Assembly (NCBI GenBank): GCA_013697055.1
Contig: JACCXK010000184.1
Location: forward strand, 1 to 45,061
DNA length: 45,061 nt
Direction: 5' to 3'
From: Alphaproteobacteria bacterium
GTDB lineage: Bacteria; Pseudomonadota; Alphaproteobacteria; Micropepsales; Micropepsaceae
Shown here: one piece after another, positions 38,461 to 45,061 of the stretch
Numbering within the stretch: position 1 is the stretch's first letter
How the letters are laid out: each line of letters starts with the position of its first letter
Program-made: the position numbers and the translations under genes
The notes under the pieces: generated by a model
The model's database searches: none
What the model was told of the DNA's origin: nothing
What the model saw: the letters and a program-made list of their open reading frames with translations, nothing else

Positions 38461-39408
38461 ATGACAAAAACTCTCAGCTCTCTTTATCTCAGCGCGGCGG
38501 CCGCAATTATCGTTGCAATGAGCGCGATTCCCGCAAACGCCGACGCGTTCAATTCCGCGCTGGTGGCAGCTGTGGACCCGTTTACGTCGGGCGCTGGCAG
38601 TTGCGGCGGTGGGCCGTTCGATTGCTTCAATTCATCTTCTAACGGGCTTTCCGTCGTCACGCAGTCCTATTCCCAGAATGGGCCTGGCTTCACGAACGCT
38701 GCCTTCGCGGAAGCCAATCTCTACACTGCGACGATGAAGATCCGTGCCAGCGGAAGTTCCACGAACCCCGACATCAACCCTTATGCCCAGTCCAATGCCA
38801 CTTTTGGGGATGGCTTTACCACGACCAACCTGAATGGGTCGCCATTTTCCTGGACCGGCACAAGCGCAACCTTCAACTTGAATTTCGGCACCAACAATCT
38901 TCTCAATTCGTCGGGCGACAACAGCGCAGCTGCTTTCGTGATCCTGGGGATCAACAAGAAGGGATCGACGAACGCGACCACCAATTGGTTCACCGGCACC
39001 GATACCATTGAATATTTCCTGTATGAGTTCGGGCCGACAACCCAGGACATTTACTACACCTATCAGGGGCACGGCACGAAGCTGGACATTGCGAACAGCT
39101 ACACCTCCGTTCCGAACAGCATAGCGGCCAACTTCACGCCCGGCGGCAATTTCGACTGGGTGCTTTTGTTCGGTGCCTCGGGACAGGCGTTTGGAGACAG
39201 TTCCTATGATTTCGATTTATCCCATACACTGACGCTCCAGTATGTTGCCCCCCCCGACACGATCACGACATCCGACTCCGGCGTGTTCGGAACGCAGGCC
39301 GTGCAGGAAGTTCCCGAGCCGCTTTCGCTGTCGCTGTTCAGTGCCGGCGTTGCCGGTGCGATCATGATGCGCCGCCGCAAGACCAAGACCGTTTTAACCT
39401 TGGCTTGA
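38461..39408 (+). CDS. PEP-CTERM secreted protein 1
   Basis: 315 residues. ATG at 38461 with GAGG nine bases before; an out-of-frame ATG at 38445 competes. A Sec signal peptide (SLYLSAAAAIIVAMSAIPANA) is followed by a Ser/Thr/Asn/Gly-rich, low-cysteine mature part typical of surface or matrix proteins. One early Cys pair (SCGGGPFDCF) is present. The C-terminus is a sorting tail: VPEPLSLSLFSAGVAGAIMM then RRRKTKTVLTLA. That is a PEP motif, a hydrophobic helix and an Arg cluster, the signal read by exosortase (XrtA-type), which anchors or releases proteins with exopolysaccharide. Predicted control by the adjacent LuxR through the box at 38270. An intrinsic terminator follows at 39477. Confidence 0.85.
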   Translation: MTKTLSSLYLSAAAAIIVAMSAIPANADAFNSALVAAVDPFTSGAGSCGGGPFDCFNSSSNGLSVVTQSYSQNGPGFTNAAFAEANLYTATMKIRASGSSTNPDINPYAQSNATFGDGFTTTNLNGSPFSWTGTSATFNLNFGTNNLLNSSGDNSAAAFVILGINKKGSTNATTNWFTGTDTIEYFLYEFGPTTQDIYYTYQGHGTKLDIANSYTSVPNSIAANFTPGGNFDWVLLFGASGQAFGDSSYDFDLSHTLTLQYVAPPDTITTSDSGVFGTQAVQEVPEPLSLSLFSAGVAGAIMMRRRKTKTVLTLA

Positions 39409-39476
39409 TGAACGACGGGCCGGGAATACGCCCCTGAAGCGGGCGTGGCGGCAGCCTGGCGTTGATAAAATGAAAG

Positions 39477-39507
39477 GCCCGGCGAGATGATCTCGTCGGG
39501 CTTTTTT
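39477..39507 (+). terminator. Rho-independent terminator
   Basis: Near-perfect hairpin GCCCGGCGAGAT / ATCTCGTCGGGC (39477-39501, one mismatch pair) followed by TTTTTT. Ends the first PEP-CTERM transcript. Confidence 0.85.
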
Positions 39508-39737
39508 GTTGTGTTCTCGGCGTGGGGTCGCCAGCCTCAAGGACAATAGGGAGCGAACATGGCCGCGTGGTATCCCGCGCCCGGCCCGGGCGGGCCCAGG
39601 CCCGCGCCGACCTGCCTCCTGCAACCCACGAAGCCGAATTGCGCTTTCACCTGCTGGGCTGACGCCTAAGTATAAGTTTCAATTACAAACTGCGAAGTTC
39701 CGTCCTTGCAACCTATTGTAGTTTGACGTTTAAAATT
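39508..39737. other. Non-coding leader region of PEP-CTERM gene 2
   Basis: No gene seen. A short dyad AGTTT / AAACT (39675-39691) lies about 74-90 bases upstream of the predicted sigma-54 start site, a position where an enhancer-binding activator could sit. Confidence 0.4.
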
Positions 39738-39754
39738 TTGGCACAGCATTTGCG
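39738..39754 (+). promoter_or_regulatory. Sigma-54 (-24/-12) promoter
   Basis: TTGGCACAGCATTTGCG matches the TGGCAC-N5-TTGC consensus, with GG (39740-39741) and GC (39752-39753) separated by exactly ten bases. The predicted start near 39765 leaves a 21-base leader with AAGGGG before the ATG at 39786. Confidence 0.8.
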
Positions 39755-39785
39755 TGTTAACCCTGTCAGGGCAAAGGGGCGACGC

Positions 39786-40322
39786 ATGAAATCCAGAACC
39801 GTTTATCTTGCCGCTGCGATGAGCATTGCGGCCTCGATGGGCGTCGCCGACGCGGCTCCCTTCAATGCAAACTACAGCTTTAACGCGACTCCCTTTGGCC
39901 CAGCGGGCGGACCGCTCAGCGCCCTTACGGGAACGTTTCAGCTGACATTCGATCCCACCCTCGCGAATGCTTTCACCAGCGTCGGCATAACGGAGCTTAG
40001 TTTAAATCTGCCCGTGACTGCGGTTGGCTTCCAATATAACCCCAATGCCAACAACGGGAATTTGATGATAGGCGGCACACTCAATGGTGTGAATGTGCTC
40101 GCGGGCACAGGAGCTTACGATTTTAGCGTTTCGATTATCAACGTGAAGGGCACGCCCGCGCTGTTAGGCGGGGCGCAATACACCACACCTGCTAGCGCCA
40201 CGGTGTATGGCGACCTTTTTCAAGGAACGGTTAGCGTTCCAGAGCCACTGACGTTGTCCACGTTCGGCGCTGGTTTGGCTGGTGCTGCGGCCCTGCGCCG
40301 GCGCAAGGCGAAGAAAGTCTAA
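39786..40322 (+). CDS. PEP-CTERM secreted protein 2
   Basis: 178 residues from the ATG at 39786, with AAGGGG as ribosome binding site. A signal peptide (SRTVYLAAAMSIAASMGVADA) precedes a small beta-rich domain, for example FNANYSFNATPFGPAGGPLS and LTGTFQLTFDPTLANAFTSV. The sorting tail is VPEPLTLSTFGAGLAGAAAL then RRRKAKKV, the same type as in PEP-CTERM protein 1. The mature part has no cysteine and is rich in Asn/Thr/Gly. It should be delivered to the cell surface through exosortase, which is not in the window. Transcription is predicted from a sigma-54 promoter, so an enhancer-binding protein (PrsR-type in described systems) is expected elsewhere. A terminator follows. Confidence 0.85.
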   Translation: MKSRTVYLAAAMSIAASMGVADAAPFNANYSFNATPFGPAGGPLSALTGTFQLTFDPTLANAFTSVGITELSLNLPVTAVGFQYNPNANNGNLMIGGTLNGVNVLAGTGAYDFSVSIINVKGTPALLGGAQYTTPASATVYGDLFQGTVSVPEPLTLSTFGAGLAGAAALRRRKAKKV

Positions 40323-40342
40323 TCAATACCGTACGACGGAGA

Positions 40343-40370
40343 AGCGGCGCCTTCGGGCGCCGTTTCTTTT
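40343..40370 (+). terminator. Rho-independent terminator
   Basis: CGGCGCC / GGCGCCG stem with a TTCG loop, followed by TTTCTTTT. It ends the second PEP-CTERM transcript. Confidence 0.85.
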
Positions 40371-40395
40371 GTGACGTACGCGCTATGCTTGAGCC

Positions 40396-40440
40396 GTGTG
40401 CAACCTCTACAGCAAAACCAAGAGCCAAGACGCGTCAGGG
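40396..40440 (+). pseudogene. 5' remnant of an SRAP/YedK-type (HMCES) gene
   Basis: A GTG codon followed by CNLYSKTKSQDA gives the unmistakable start of SOS-response-associated peptidase (SRAP/YedK) proteins, MCNLYSxTKxxxA, in which Cys-2 becomes the catalytic nucleophile that links to abasic DNA. After about 14 residues the similarity disappears, and the frame continues to 40590 with unrelated sequence. The remaining about 200 codons of a normal SRAP gene are missing. The break faces the leftward genes at 40506-41422, which may have been inserted here. It has no function as it stands. Confidence 0.5.
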
Positions 40441-40505
40441 TACTTACTGCAAAATGGAAATATGAGCGTAACTGGAAGTGGCTCGCCCTGCCTTACAGAG
40501 CATGA

Positions 40506-41117
40506 TCATCCCTTCGCGTCATCTACGGCAGCCTCGAGCCTTTTCCGCTCGCTTTCCCATCGGTCTTGCTCACGCTTTTTGCGCCTATAAAGCTTGTCTT
40601 GCTCTCGCTCTATCAGCGCCAATTCTTTTTCGTGTTTCACCAGGGCTGCGTTCAACGCAGATTTTGCAGTCTCCGTCGCTCGCTGCCGGTGCGCGCGGAT
40701 CCTTAAGTTCTTCGCTTCCTCTTGCGCGCTCTGTTCCAGGCGCTTGGCGCGCTCTTTCTCGAAGGAGATTATGGCAGCAGGGTTTGGCCGTTCGGGTTTC
40801 TTCGCTTTCGGTTTCGGCGTTTTTTTATTTGGCCTGCGAGGTTCTGCCTTCGGTGCTTTTACATTCGGCAGAGTCGTAGGCAGTTCTGCATCTACTTTAA
40901 ATTCGCCGTGCGTACCCACCACGCGTTTTAGCACCACGCCCGGCTTGGCTATCGTGGCAGCCACCACTTTCGTTTCGTCGGTCTGCTTCGCGAATCCCTG
41001 CTGAAACGCATTATGGCTCATGCCCCATGCCTCCAGCGCTGCCTTCATGGAAGGTGCCGCAATGGCAAGTTCGAAGAAGCCAACACTGGTGATGTAGGTC
41101 TTAAGGGCGCGCGGCAC
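40506..41117 (-). CDS. Coiled-coil hypothetical protein (TolA-like annotation)
   Basis: 203 residues from a GTG at 41117. The N-terminal about 75 residues are a compact domain (MPRALKTYITSVGFFELAIA, SMKAALEAWGMSHNAFQQGF). It is followed by a Lys/Pro-rich linker (KAPKAEPRRPNKKTPKPKAK) and a long highly charged helix (about 118-203) that must form a coiled coil. Such proteins are often labelled TolA-like in alphaproteobacteria because of composition; there is no TolA membrane anchor, so that label is misleading. The N-terminal GFFELAIAAPSMKAALEAWG is the family's distinctive part. It is 17 bases downstream of another leftward gene and likely in one operon with it. Confidence 0.6.
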   Translation of the reverse strand: MPRALKTYITSVGFFELAIAAPSMKAALEAWGMSHNAFQQGFAKQTDETKVVAATIAKPGVVLKRVVGTHGEFKVDAELPTTLPNVKAPKAEPRRPNKKTPKPKAKKPERPNPAAIISFEKERAKRLEQSAQEEAKNLRIRAHRQRATETAKSALNAALVKHEKELALIEREQDKLYRRKKREQDRWESERKRLEAAVDDAKG

Positions 41118-41134
41118 CGACTTCTTATGATCCC

Positions 41135-41422
41135 TCAGGCATTGGGGTTCGCATCGTAAGCGTCAATGAGCGCGTTCAGCTGGGTGACGGTCTGCTGAAA
41201 TGCCACGAGCGTTGCACCGGTGGCCGCTACCAACGGGTCCGGAATCGATATTCGCGAGCCCGGCGAAATGGTGTTGCCTTCAAGAGCTTCGATCAGGCCG
41301 AACAGGTGCGCCCGTTCTTGCCGGCAATCCTCGATAAAAGTTGCGTAGGCGGCATCTGGCATGAAAGGACCGTAGCCGCAGCCCCGAGACCCCGCAATCA
41401 AGGTATTTCGCCCATAAGACAT
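41135..41422 (-). CDS. Small hypothetical protein
   Basis: 95 residues from 41422; an internal Met at 41362 would give 75 residues (MPDAAYATFIEDCRQERAHL) and may be the true start, since the first 20 residues are Gly-rich and featureless. The body is helical (FIEDCRQERAHLFGLIEALE) followed by a Ser/Pro-rich turn and a second helix (LVAFQQTVTQLNALIDAYDA). It looks like a small helical accessory protein of the downstream coiled-coil gene. It begins about 100 bases past the 3' end of tRNA-Gly. No family recognised. Confidence 0.5.
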   Translation of the reverse strand: MSYGRNTLIAGSRGCGYGPFMPDAAYATFIEDCRQERAHLFGLIEALEGNTISPGSRISIPDPLVAATGATLVAFQQTVTQLNALIDAYDANPNA

Positions 41423-41519
41423 CGCCGCCCGCTTACCCTGTGCTTACCCCAAGCAAAAAACGCCGCAATCCAGCCGAAGCCGGTCACGCCGTAAGACATT
41501 GATAATGTTGAGAGAAAAT

Positions 41520-41594
41520 TGGAGCGGGCGAACGGATTCGAACCGTCGACCCTAACCTTGGCAAGGTTATGCTCTACCCCTGAGCTACGCCCGC
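41520..41594 (-). tRNA. tRNA-Gly (GCC)
   Basis: Read leftward from 41594: acceptor GCGGGCG, D arm GCTCAGGGGTAGAGC, anticodon stem ACCTT/AAGGT with loop containing GCC, T arm GGTTCGAATCC, acceptor CGCCCGC, discriminator T and encoded CCA (41522-41520). All stems pair. A clear tRNA-Gly with anticodon GCC. Confidence 0.95.
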
Positions 41595-41710
41595 ACTCCA
41601 AGACGGCGGGTTATGACCCACCCTTGGCGGGGATTCAAGCAGCAAATCCTTAGGTTTGGGTTGCGCATGGCCTCGCTATTTCCCAACAATCGCGCGGCAA
41701 AGGGGGCGGC

Positions 41711-42571
41711 GTGCCAAATAAAGGACAAAGCAGCAGCGAAGGCTATGGCTTGCTGGCCCCCACCCTGGTGGTGATGGGCGTGGCCCTGGCCGCTCCGCTG
41801 CTGCTGATGGTCCTCACCAGCCTGCAAGCCCAAAGCGGGCCGGGTTTCGCCGCGGGCTGGACCCTGGACCAGTATGGCGCGGTGCTGGGACGCGCCAGCT
41901 ACCGGCTGCTGTTCCTGCGTTCGGTGGCGATCTCTGCCGCCGTCACTTTGGTCACCGTGGCGCTGGCATACCCGATGGCCTATTTCGTCGCCTTCCATGC
42001 CAAGCACAAATTCATCTGGCTGGTGGCGCTGACCATTCCCTTCTGGACCTCCTACCTGCTGCGCGTCTTCGCCTGGAAGATCATCCTGGGCTATGGCGGC
42101 GTCATCAATTCCGCCCTGATGCGGCTGCACCTGATCGACCAGCCGCTGGGCGTGCTGCTCTACAATCCCTTCGCGGTGGTGGTGACATTGGCGCATGCCT
42201 GGGCCGCCTTCGCCATCCTGCCGATCTATGTGAGCCTGGAAAAAATCGACCGTTCGCTGCTGGAAGCCGCCAGCGACCTGGGTGACGGGCCGTTGCGCCG
42301 ATTCCTGCGCATCACCCTGCCGCTGAGCATGCCGGGCGTGATCGGCGCCGCCATCCTGATCTTCGTGCCCACCACCGGCGATTATGTCACCCCGGCGCTG
42401 GTGGGCGGTACCCAAGGCACCATGATCGCCAACCTGATCGAGGTGCAGTTCAACAGCGTCGGCAACTGGCCCCTGGGCGCGGCGCTGTCGCTGGTCAGCA
42501 TGGCCATCGTGGCGGTGATCGCCGGCCTGTTCTTGGCCAGCGCCCGCGCCGCCGCGAAAGCGGCGCGATGA
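41711..42571 (+). CDS. potB: Polyamine-type ABC transporter permease (PotB-like)
   Basis: 286 residues from a GTG at 41711. Six membrane helices; the EAA loop that contacts the ATPase is LLEAASDLGDGPLRRFLRIT followed by LPLSMPGVIGAAILIFVPT. The first two helices and TIPFWTSYLLRVFAWKIILG are characteristic of PotB/PotH permeases. The substrate class (spermidine/putrescine) is inferred from family similarity. It is translationally coupled to the second permease (ATGA at 42568). It starts 117 bases after tRNA-Gly, with no binding-protein gene before it, though PotD normally accompanies the set. Confidence 0.85.
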   Translation: MPNKGQSSSEGYGLLAPTLVVMGVALAAPLLLMVLTSLQAQSGPGFAAGWTLDQYGAVLGRASYRLLFLRSVAISAAVTLVTVALAYPMAYFVAFHAKHKFIWLVALTIPFWTSYLLRVFAWKIILGYGGVINSALMRLHLIDQPLGVLLYNPFAVVVTLAHAWAAFAILPIYVSLEKIDRSLLEAASDLGDGPLRRFLRITLPLSMPGVIGAAILIFVPTTGDYVTPALVGGTQGTMIANLIEVQFNSVGNWPLGAALSLVSMAIVAVIAGLFLASARAAAKAAR

Positions 42572-43359
42572 AAAGCAAAACGCTGCGGCTGTATGCTTTC
42601 GCCTACCTGGCATTCCTCTATGTGCCGGTGCTGGTGCTGCCTGTTTTCTCCTTCAACAATTCCCAGTTCATCGCCTTTCCCTTGTCGGGTTTCACCACCC
42701 GCTGGTATGGGGCGCTGGCCGCCGACAGCGTCCTGCGCCATGCCCTGAGCAACAGCCTGACGGTCGGCATCGTCACCGCCCTTCTGTCCACCATGCTGGG
42801 GCTGGCGGCAGCTCGTGCCGTGACCCGCTACCGCCTGCGCGGGGCCGGTGCGGCGCTGGGCTTTATTTCTTTGCCCCTGTTCATTCCCGACATCGTGCTG
42901 GGCCTGTCGCTTTTGATGCTGCTGGGCGCGGTGGGATTGCCGCTGTCGCTGGCGGCGGTGGTGCTGGGGCATCTGCTGGTCTGTGTGCCCTTTGCGTTGA
43001 CCGTGCTGATCGCCCGCTTCGAAGGCTTTGACAAGAATCTGGAAGAAGCCAGCGCCGATCTGGGGGAAGATGGCTGGATGACCTTCTGGAGGATCACCTT
43101 TCCTTTGATGCTGCCGGGCATCACCGCCAGCCTGCTGCTGACCTTCATCACCTCGTTCGACGAATTCCTGGTGGCCTATTTCCTGTCGGGCACCGAGGCG
43201 ACCTTGCCCATCTATATCTGGGGCCAACTTCGCTTTCCCGAACGCCTGCCCATGGTGCTGGCGCTGGGCGCCATCATCCTGGCGGTGTCGGTGGCACTGG
43301 TGATCGCAGCGGAATATATCCGCAATCTGGGTGTGAAAAAGCCGATGGTGGGGGCATGA
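42568..43359 (+). CDS. potC: Polyamine-type ABC transporter permease (PotC-like)
   Basis: 263 residues, overlapping potB by four bases. Six helices; YAFAYLAFLYVPVLVLPVFS with the following FNNSQFIAFPLSGFTTRWYG is the standard PotC/PotI N-terminus. The EAA loop is NLEEASADLGEDGWMTFWRI followed by TFPLMLPGITASLLLTF, and SFDEFLVAYFLSGTEATLPI is also typical. It pairs with PotB in the inner membrane. It shares a four-base ATGA overlap with the ATPase gene at 43356. One leftward antisense frame over this gene is a shadow. Confidence 0.88.
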   Translation: MKSKTLRLYAFAYLAFLYVPVLVLPVFSFNNSQFIAFPLSGFTTRWYGALAADSVLRHALSNSLTVGIVTALLSTMLGLAAARAVTRYRLRGAGAALGFISLPLFIPDIVLGLSLLMLLGAVGLPLSLAAVVLGHLLVCVPFALTVLIARFEGFDKNLEEASADLGEDGWMTFWRITFPLMLPGITASLLLTFITSFDEFLVAYFLSGTEATLPIYIWGQLRFPERLPMVLALGAIILAVSVALVIAAEYIRNLGVKKPMVGA

Positions 43360-44408
43360 GTTTTCTATCCATCGCCAATGTCAGCAAAAGCTTCAGCGGC
43401 CCACCGGTGGTCAATGATGTCAGGCTGGAAGTGGCGCGCGGCGAGTTCTTCGCGCTTCTGGGCCCGTCGGGCTGCGGCAAAACGACCTTGCTGCGCATGA
43501 TCGCGGGGTTTGAGACGCCGGACAGCGGCACCATCGCCATCGACGGCGAGGCGATGAACGCGGTGCCGCCGAACCTGCGTCCCACCAACATGGTGTTCCA
43601 GTCCTATGCGATTTTCCCGCATCTCAATGTGTTCGACAATATCGCCTATGGCCTGCGCAAGCTGAAGCTGCCGAAGGATCAGCTTCGCGCGCGCGTGGAA
43701 GCCATTCTGGCGACGGTGCGGCTGGACGGCCTGGGCGGGCGCGCTGCCGACCAGCTCTCCGGCGGTCAACGCCAGCGCGTCGCATTGGCGCGCGCCCTGG
43801 TGCGCGAGTCCAAGATCCTGCTGCTGGATGAACCACTGGGCGCCTTGGACAAGCGTCTGCGCGAAGCCATGCAAGTCGAACTGCGCGCCATTCAGCGCAA
43901 GGTCGGCATCACTTTCCTGCTGGTGACCCACGACCAGGAAGAGGCCCTGTCGCTGTCCGACCGGGTGGCGGTAATGCATCAGGGCCGCATTCTGCAGGTT
44001 GCCGATCCGCGGACCTTGTACGAGCGGCCCAGTTGCCGCGAAGTCGCGGGCTTCATCGGCGAGATGAATTTCTTTCATGCCACGCTGCGCGAGATCGCGG
44101 GCGAAACGGCGACTGTGAATGCAGGCATCCTCGGTATTCTCACCCTGCCCGCCGTCAATTTGGCGCCCGGCATGAAGATCGACGACCACATCCTGCTCGC
44201 CATCCGCCCCGAGCATGTGCGGTTCGCGGCGTCCGGCGTGGCGGGCGACGTCGCCGCTTCGACCTTCCTGGGGGAACGCAGCCACTTCCATGTCAAGGTC
44301 GCGGGCCGCAGCGAGCCGGTCTTTGTCAGCGGCAGCGCTCCGCCCGCGGGCGCGGTGCATCTGGAGTTCACGCCGGAAAAGCTTATCGGGTTGCCGTCAG
44401 ACTCATAA
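43356..44408 (+). CDS. potA: ABC transporter ATPase (PotA-like)
   Basis: 350 residues. Walker A GPSGCGKTT (about 36-44), Q-loop in NMVFQSYAIFPHLN, signature LSGGQRQRVALARAL, Walker B ILLLDEPLGALD and switch His in LLVTHDQEEAL are all intact. The C-terminal TOBE domain (about 240-350) contains EMNFFHATLREIAGETATV and LAIRPEHVRF. This is the PotA/FbpC-type ATPase that powers PotBC. It is the last gene of the three-gene operon; the two hairpins at 44415-44497 follow. Confidence 0.9.
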   Translation: MSFLSIANVSKSFSGPPVVNDVRLEVARGEFFALLGPSGCGKTTLLRMIAGFETPDSGTIAIDGEAMNAVPPNLRPTNMVFQSYAIFPHLNVFDNIAYGLRKLKLPKDQLRARVEAILATVRLDGLGGRAADQLSGGQRQRVALARALVRESKILLLDEPLGALDKRLREAMQVELRAIQRKVGITFLLVTHDQEEALSLSDRVAVMHQGRILQVADPRTLYERPSCREVAGFIGEMNFFHATLREIAGETATVNAGILGILTLPAVNLAPGMKIDDHILLAIRPEHVRFAASGVAGDVAASTFLGERSHFHVKVAGRSEPVFVSGSAPPAGAVHLEFTPEKLIGLPSDS

Positions 44409-44414
44409 ATCACC

Positions 44415-44497
44415 ATGGGCGGGCTTGACCCGCCCATCCAGAGTCACAATCGCAGATACATCCTGTTGCCCTGGATGGCCGGCTCAAGGCCGGCCAT
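44415..44497. repeat. Pair of inverted REP-like hairpins
   Basis: First hairpin arms ATGGGCGGG / CCCGCCCAT with loop CTTGA (44415-44437); second ATGGCCGGC / GCCGGCCAT with loop TCAAG (44475-44497). The loops are complementary and the outer flanks CATCCAG / CTGGATG are inverted, so the two form a BIME-like pair between the convergent potA and glnE genes. It is a different family from the repeat of the left half. Confidence 0.75.
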
Positions 44498-44503
44498 GGA
44501 GGT

Positions 44504-45061
44504 TTAGGGATTCATGATTCTCGCAAAAATATCGCGCGTTTGCGTCTGCACCTGCGCCAGCCGCATCTGTGCCGCCGCGAAGCTGGGCTCCTCCACCGCG
44601 CGGGTCAGCAGCGCCTTCAGGCCCGGCGTGGCTTCCTCGATATTGGGCGTCTCATCCAGGGCGATGCGCAGCACCTGGGTCAGCGCGTGCTGCAAACCGG
44701 CCGAAGCGATCAACGCATCGGCGTCGGCGGGCGCCAGAAAACCCGCCGCCTTGAGATTGTAGAGCGCCGCCACCGTGTTGGTGTTGAGAATCTCCGGCTG
44801 CGTCTGGGCATGCACCAGCTGCAAACCCTGGGCGAGGAACTCGATGTCCACCAGCCCGCCCGGCGCATGCTTGAGGTCCCACACATTGCGGCCGGGAAAA
44901 GTTTCGGCCATGCGCGCCCGCATGTCGCGCGCGTCACTGATGATCAGCGCCGGCGCGCGCGCCTGGACAAGGCGGCGGCGGATTTCCGCCGCCACCCGGG
45001 CGCGCAACCCTAGCGGTCCTGCCACCAACCGCCCGCGGGTCAGCGCCATATGCTCCCAGGT
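44504..45061 (-). CDS. glnE: GlnE adenylyltransferase, 3' end
   Basis: The frame enters at the right edge and continues to a stop at 44504, giving 185 C-terminal residues. TWEHMALTRGRLVAG is the GlnE signature around the second nucleotidyltransferase half. NVWDLKHAPGGLVDIEFLAQ with GLQLVHAQTQPEIL is the conserved end of the C-terminal transferase domain. GlnE adenylylates and deadenylylates glutamine synthetase in response to nitrogen status. The catalytic GSxxDxD sites lie outside the window. It is convergent with potA. Confidence 0.92.
   Translation of the reverse strand, partial: TWEHMALTRGRLVAGPLGLRARVAAEIRRRLVQARAPALIISDARDMRARMAETFPGRNVWDLKHAPGGLVDIEFLAQGLQLVHAQTQPEILNTNTVAALYNLKAAGFLAPADADALIASAGLQHALTQVLRIALDETPNIEEATPGLKALLTRAVEEPSFAAAQMRLAQVQTQTRDIFARIMNP

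Noticed and set aside
38445-38642. Out-of-frame 65-codon gene overlapping PEP-CTERM protein 1
   Set aside because: Arg-rich with no motif, and the overlapping frame has a signal peptide and sorting tail; kept only as a possible leader effect.
37494-39408. A luxI-type synthase near the LuxR gene
   Set aside because: No acyl-homoserine-lactone synthase motif is present in either direction within the window.

Overview
The window reads as chromosomal DNA of an alphaproteobacterium. Support comes from the (KDO-type) sugar-acid enzymes resembling those of Caulobacter, the alphaproteobacterial style of PEP-CTERM tail (PEP..L.LF.AG.AG...RRRK), DUF6894 proteins, and a P4-type integrase beside a tRNA-Ile2/Met(CAU) gene. 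Genus cannot be fixed from the sequence alone.

There are two very different halves. Bases 1 to about 23.4 kb are accessory: AT-richer, with many short or broken genes (IS110 remnant, LysR remnant, frameshifted DUF3857 protein), secreted or lipoprotein hypotheticals and small regulators. A 77-bp two-hairpin intergenic repeat occurs 13 times between 2.25 and 18.64 kb and never again to the right. Recognisable units inside this half are an ECF sigma factor with a four-helix membrane partner (8.6-9.7 kb), a TVP38/DedA-like membrane protein, a Sel1-repeat protein, an OprB-type porin next to an NRAMP-related transporter (11.9-14.6 kb), and a Crp/Fnr regulator with DUF6894 partners and a lone receiver-domain protein (16.4-18.2 kb).

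From about 19.0 to 23.4 kb lies a compact integrated element, all genes leftward: a tyrosine integrase next to the CAU tRNA 3' end, a frameshifted element gene, an AlpA-like HTH protein, a cysteine-rich small protein, a chimeric ORF holding an internal piece of a DUF2184-type phage major capsid protein, and a probable HUH replication protein. Three copies of a 12-bp box sit on the integrase start.

Bases 23.5 to 45 kb are GC-rich core genome: SIMPL protein, Dcp peptidase coupled to a thioredoxin-like protein, fasciclin protein, Uup ABC-F ATPase, a beta-propeller protein, a three-gene sugar-acid operon (Tat-exported isomerase-like protein, XylX-like FAH-fold dehydratase, ketoglutarate-semialdehyde-type dehydrogenase) divergent from an SDR dehydrogenase with a perfect 17-bp palindrome between them, a lytic transglycosylase and a di-heme cytochrome c. 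Next come a LuxR-type autoinducer-domain regulator without a LuxI, a lux-box-like dyad, and two PEP-CTERM secreted proteins, the second behind a near-perfect sigma-54 promoter. The window ends with tRNA-Gly(GCC), a PotBCA transporter operon without its binding protein, and the 3' end of glnE.

The observations most worth following are the capsid fragment inside the tRNA-linked element, the LuxR/lux-box/sigma-54/PEP-CTERM locus, and the confined two-hairpin repeat family.
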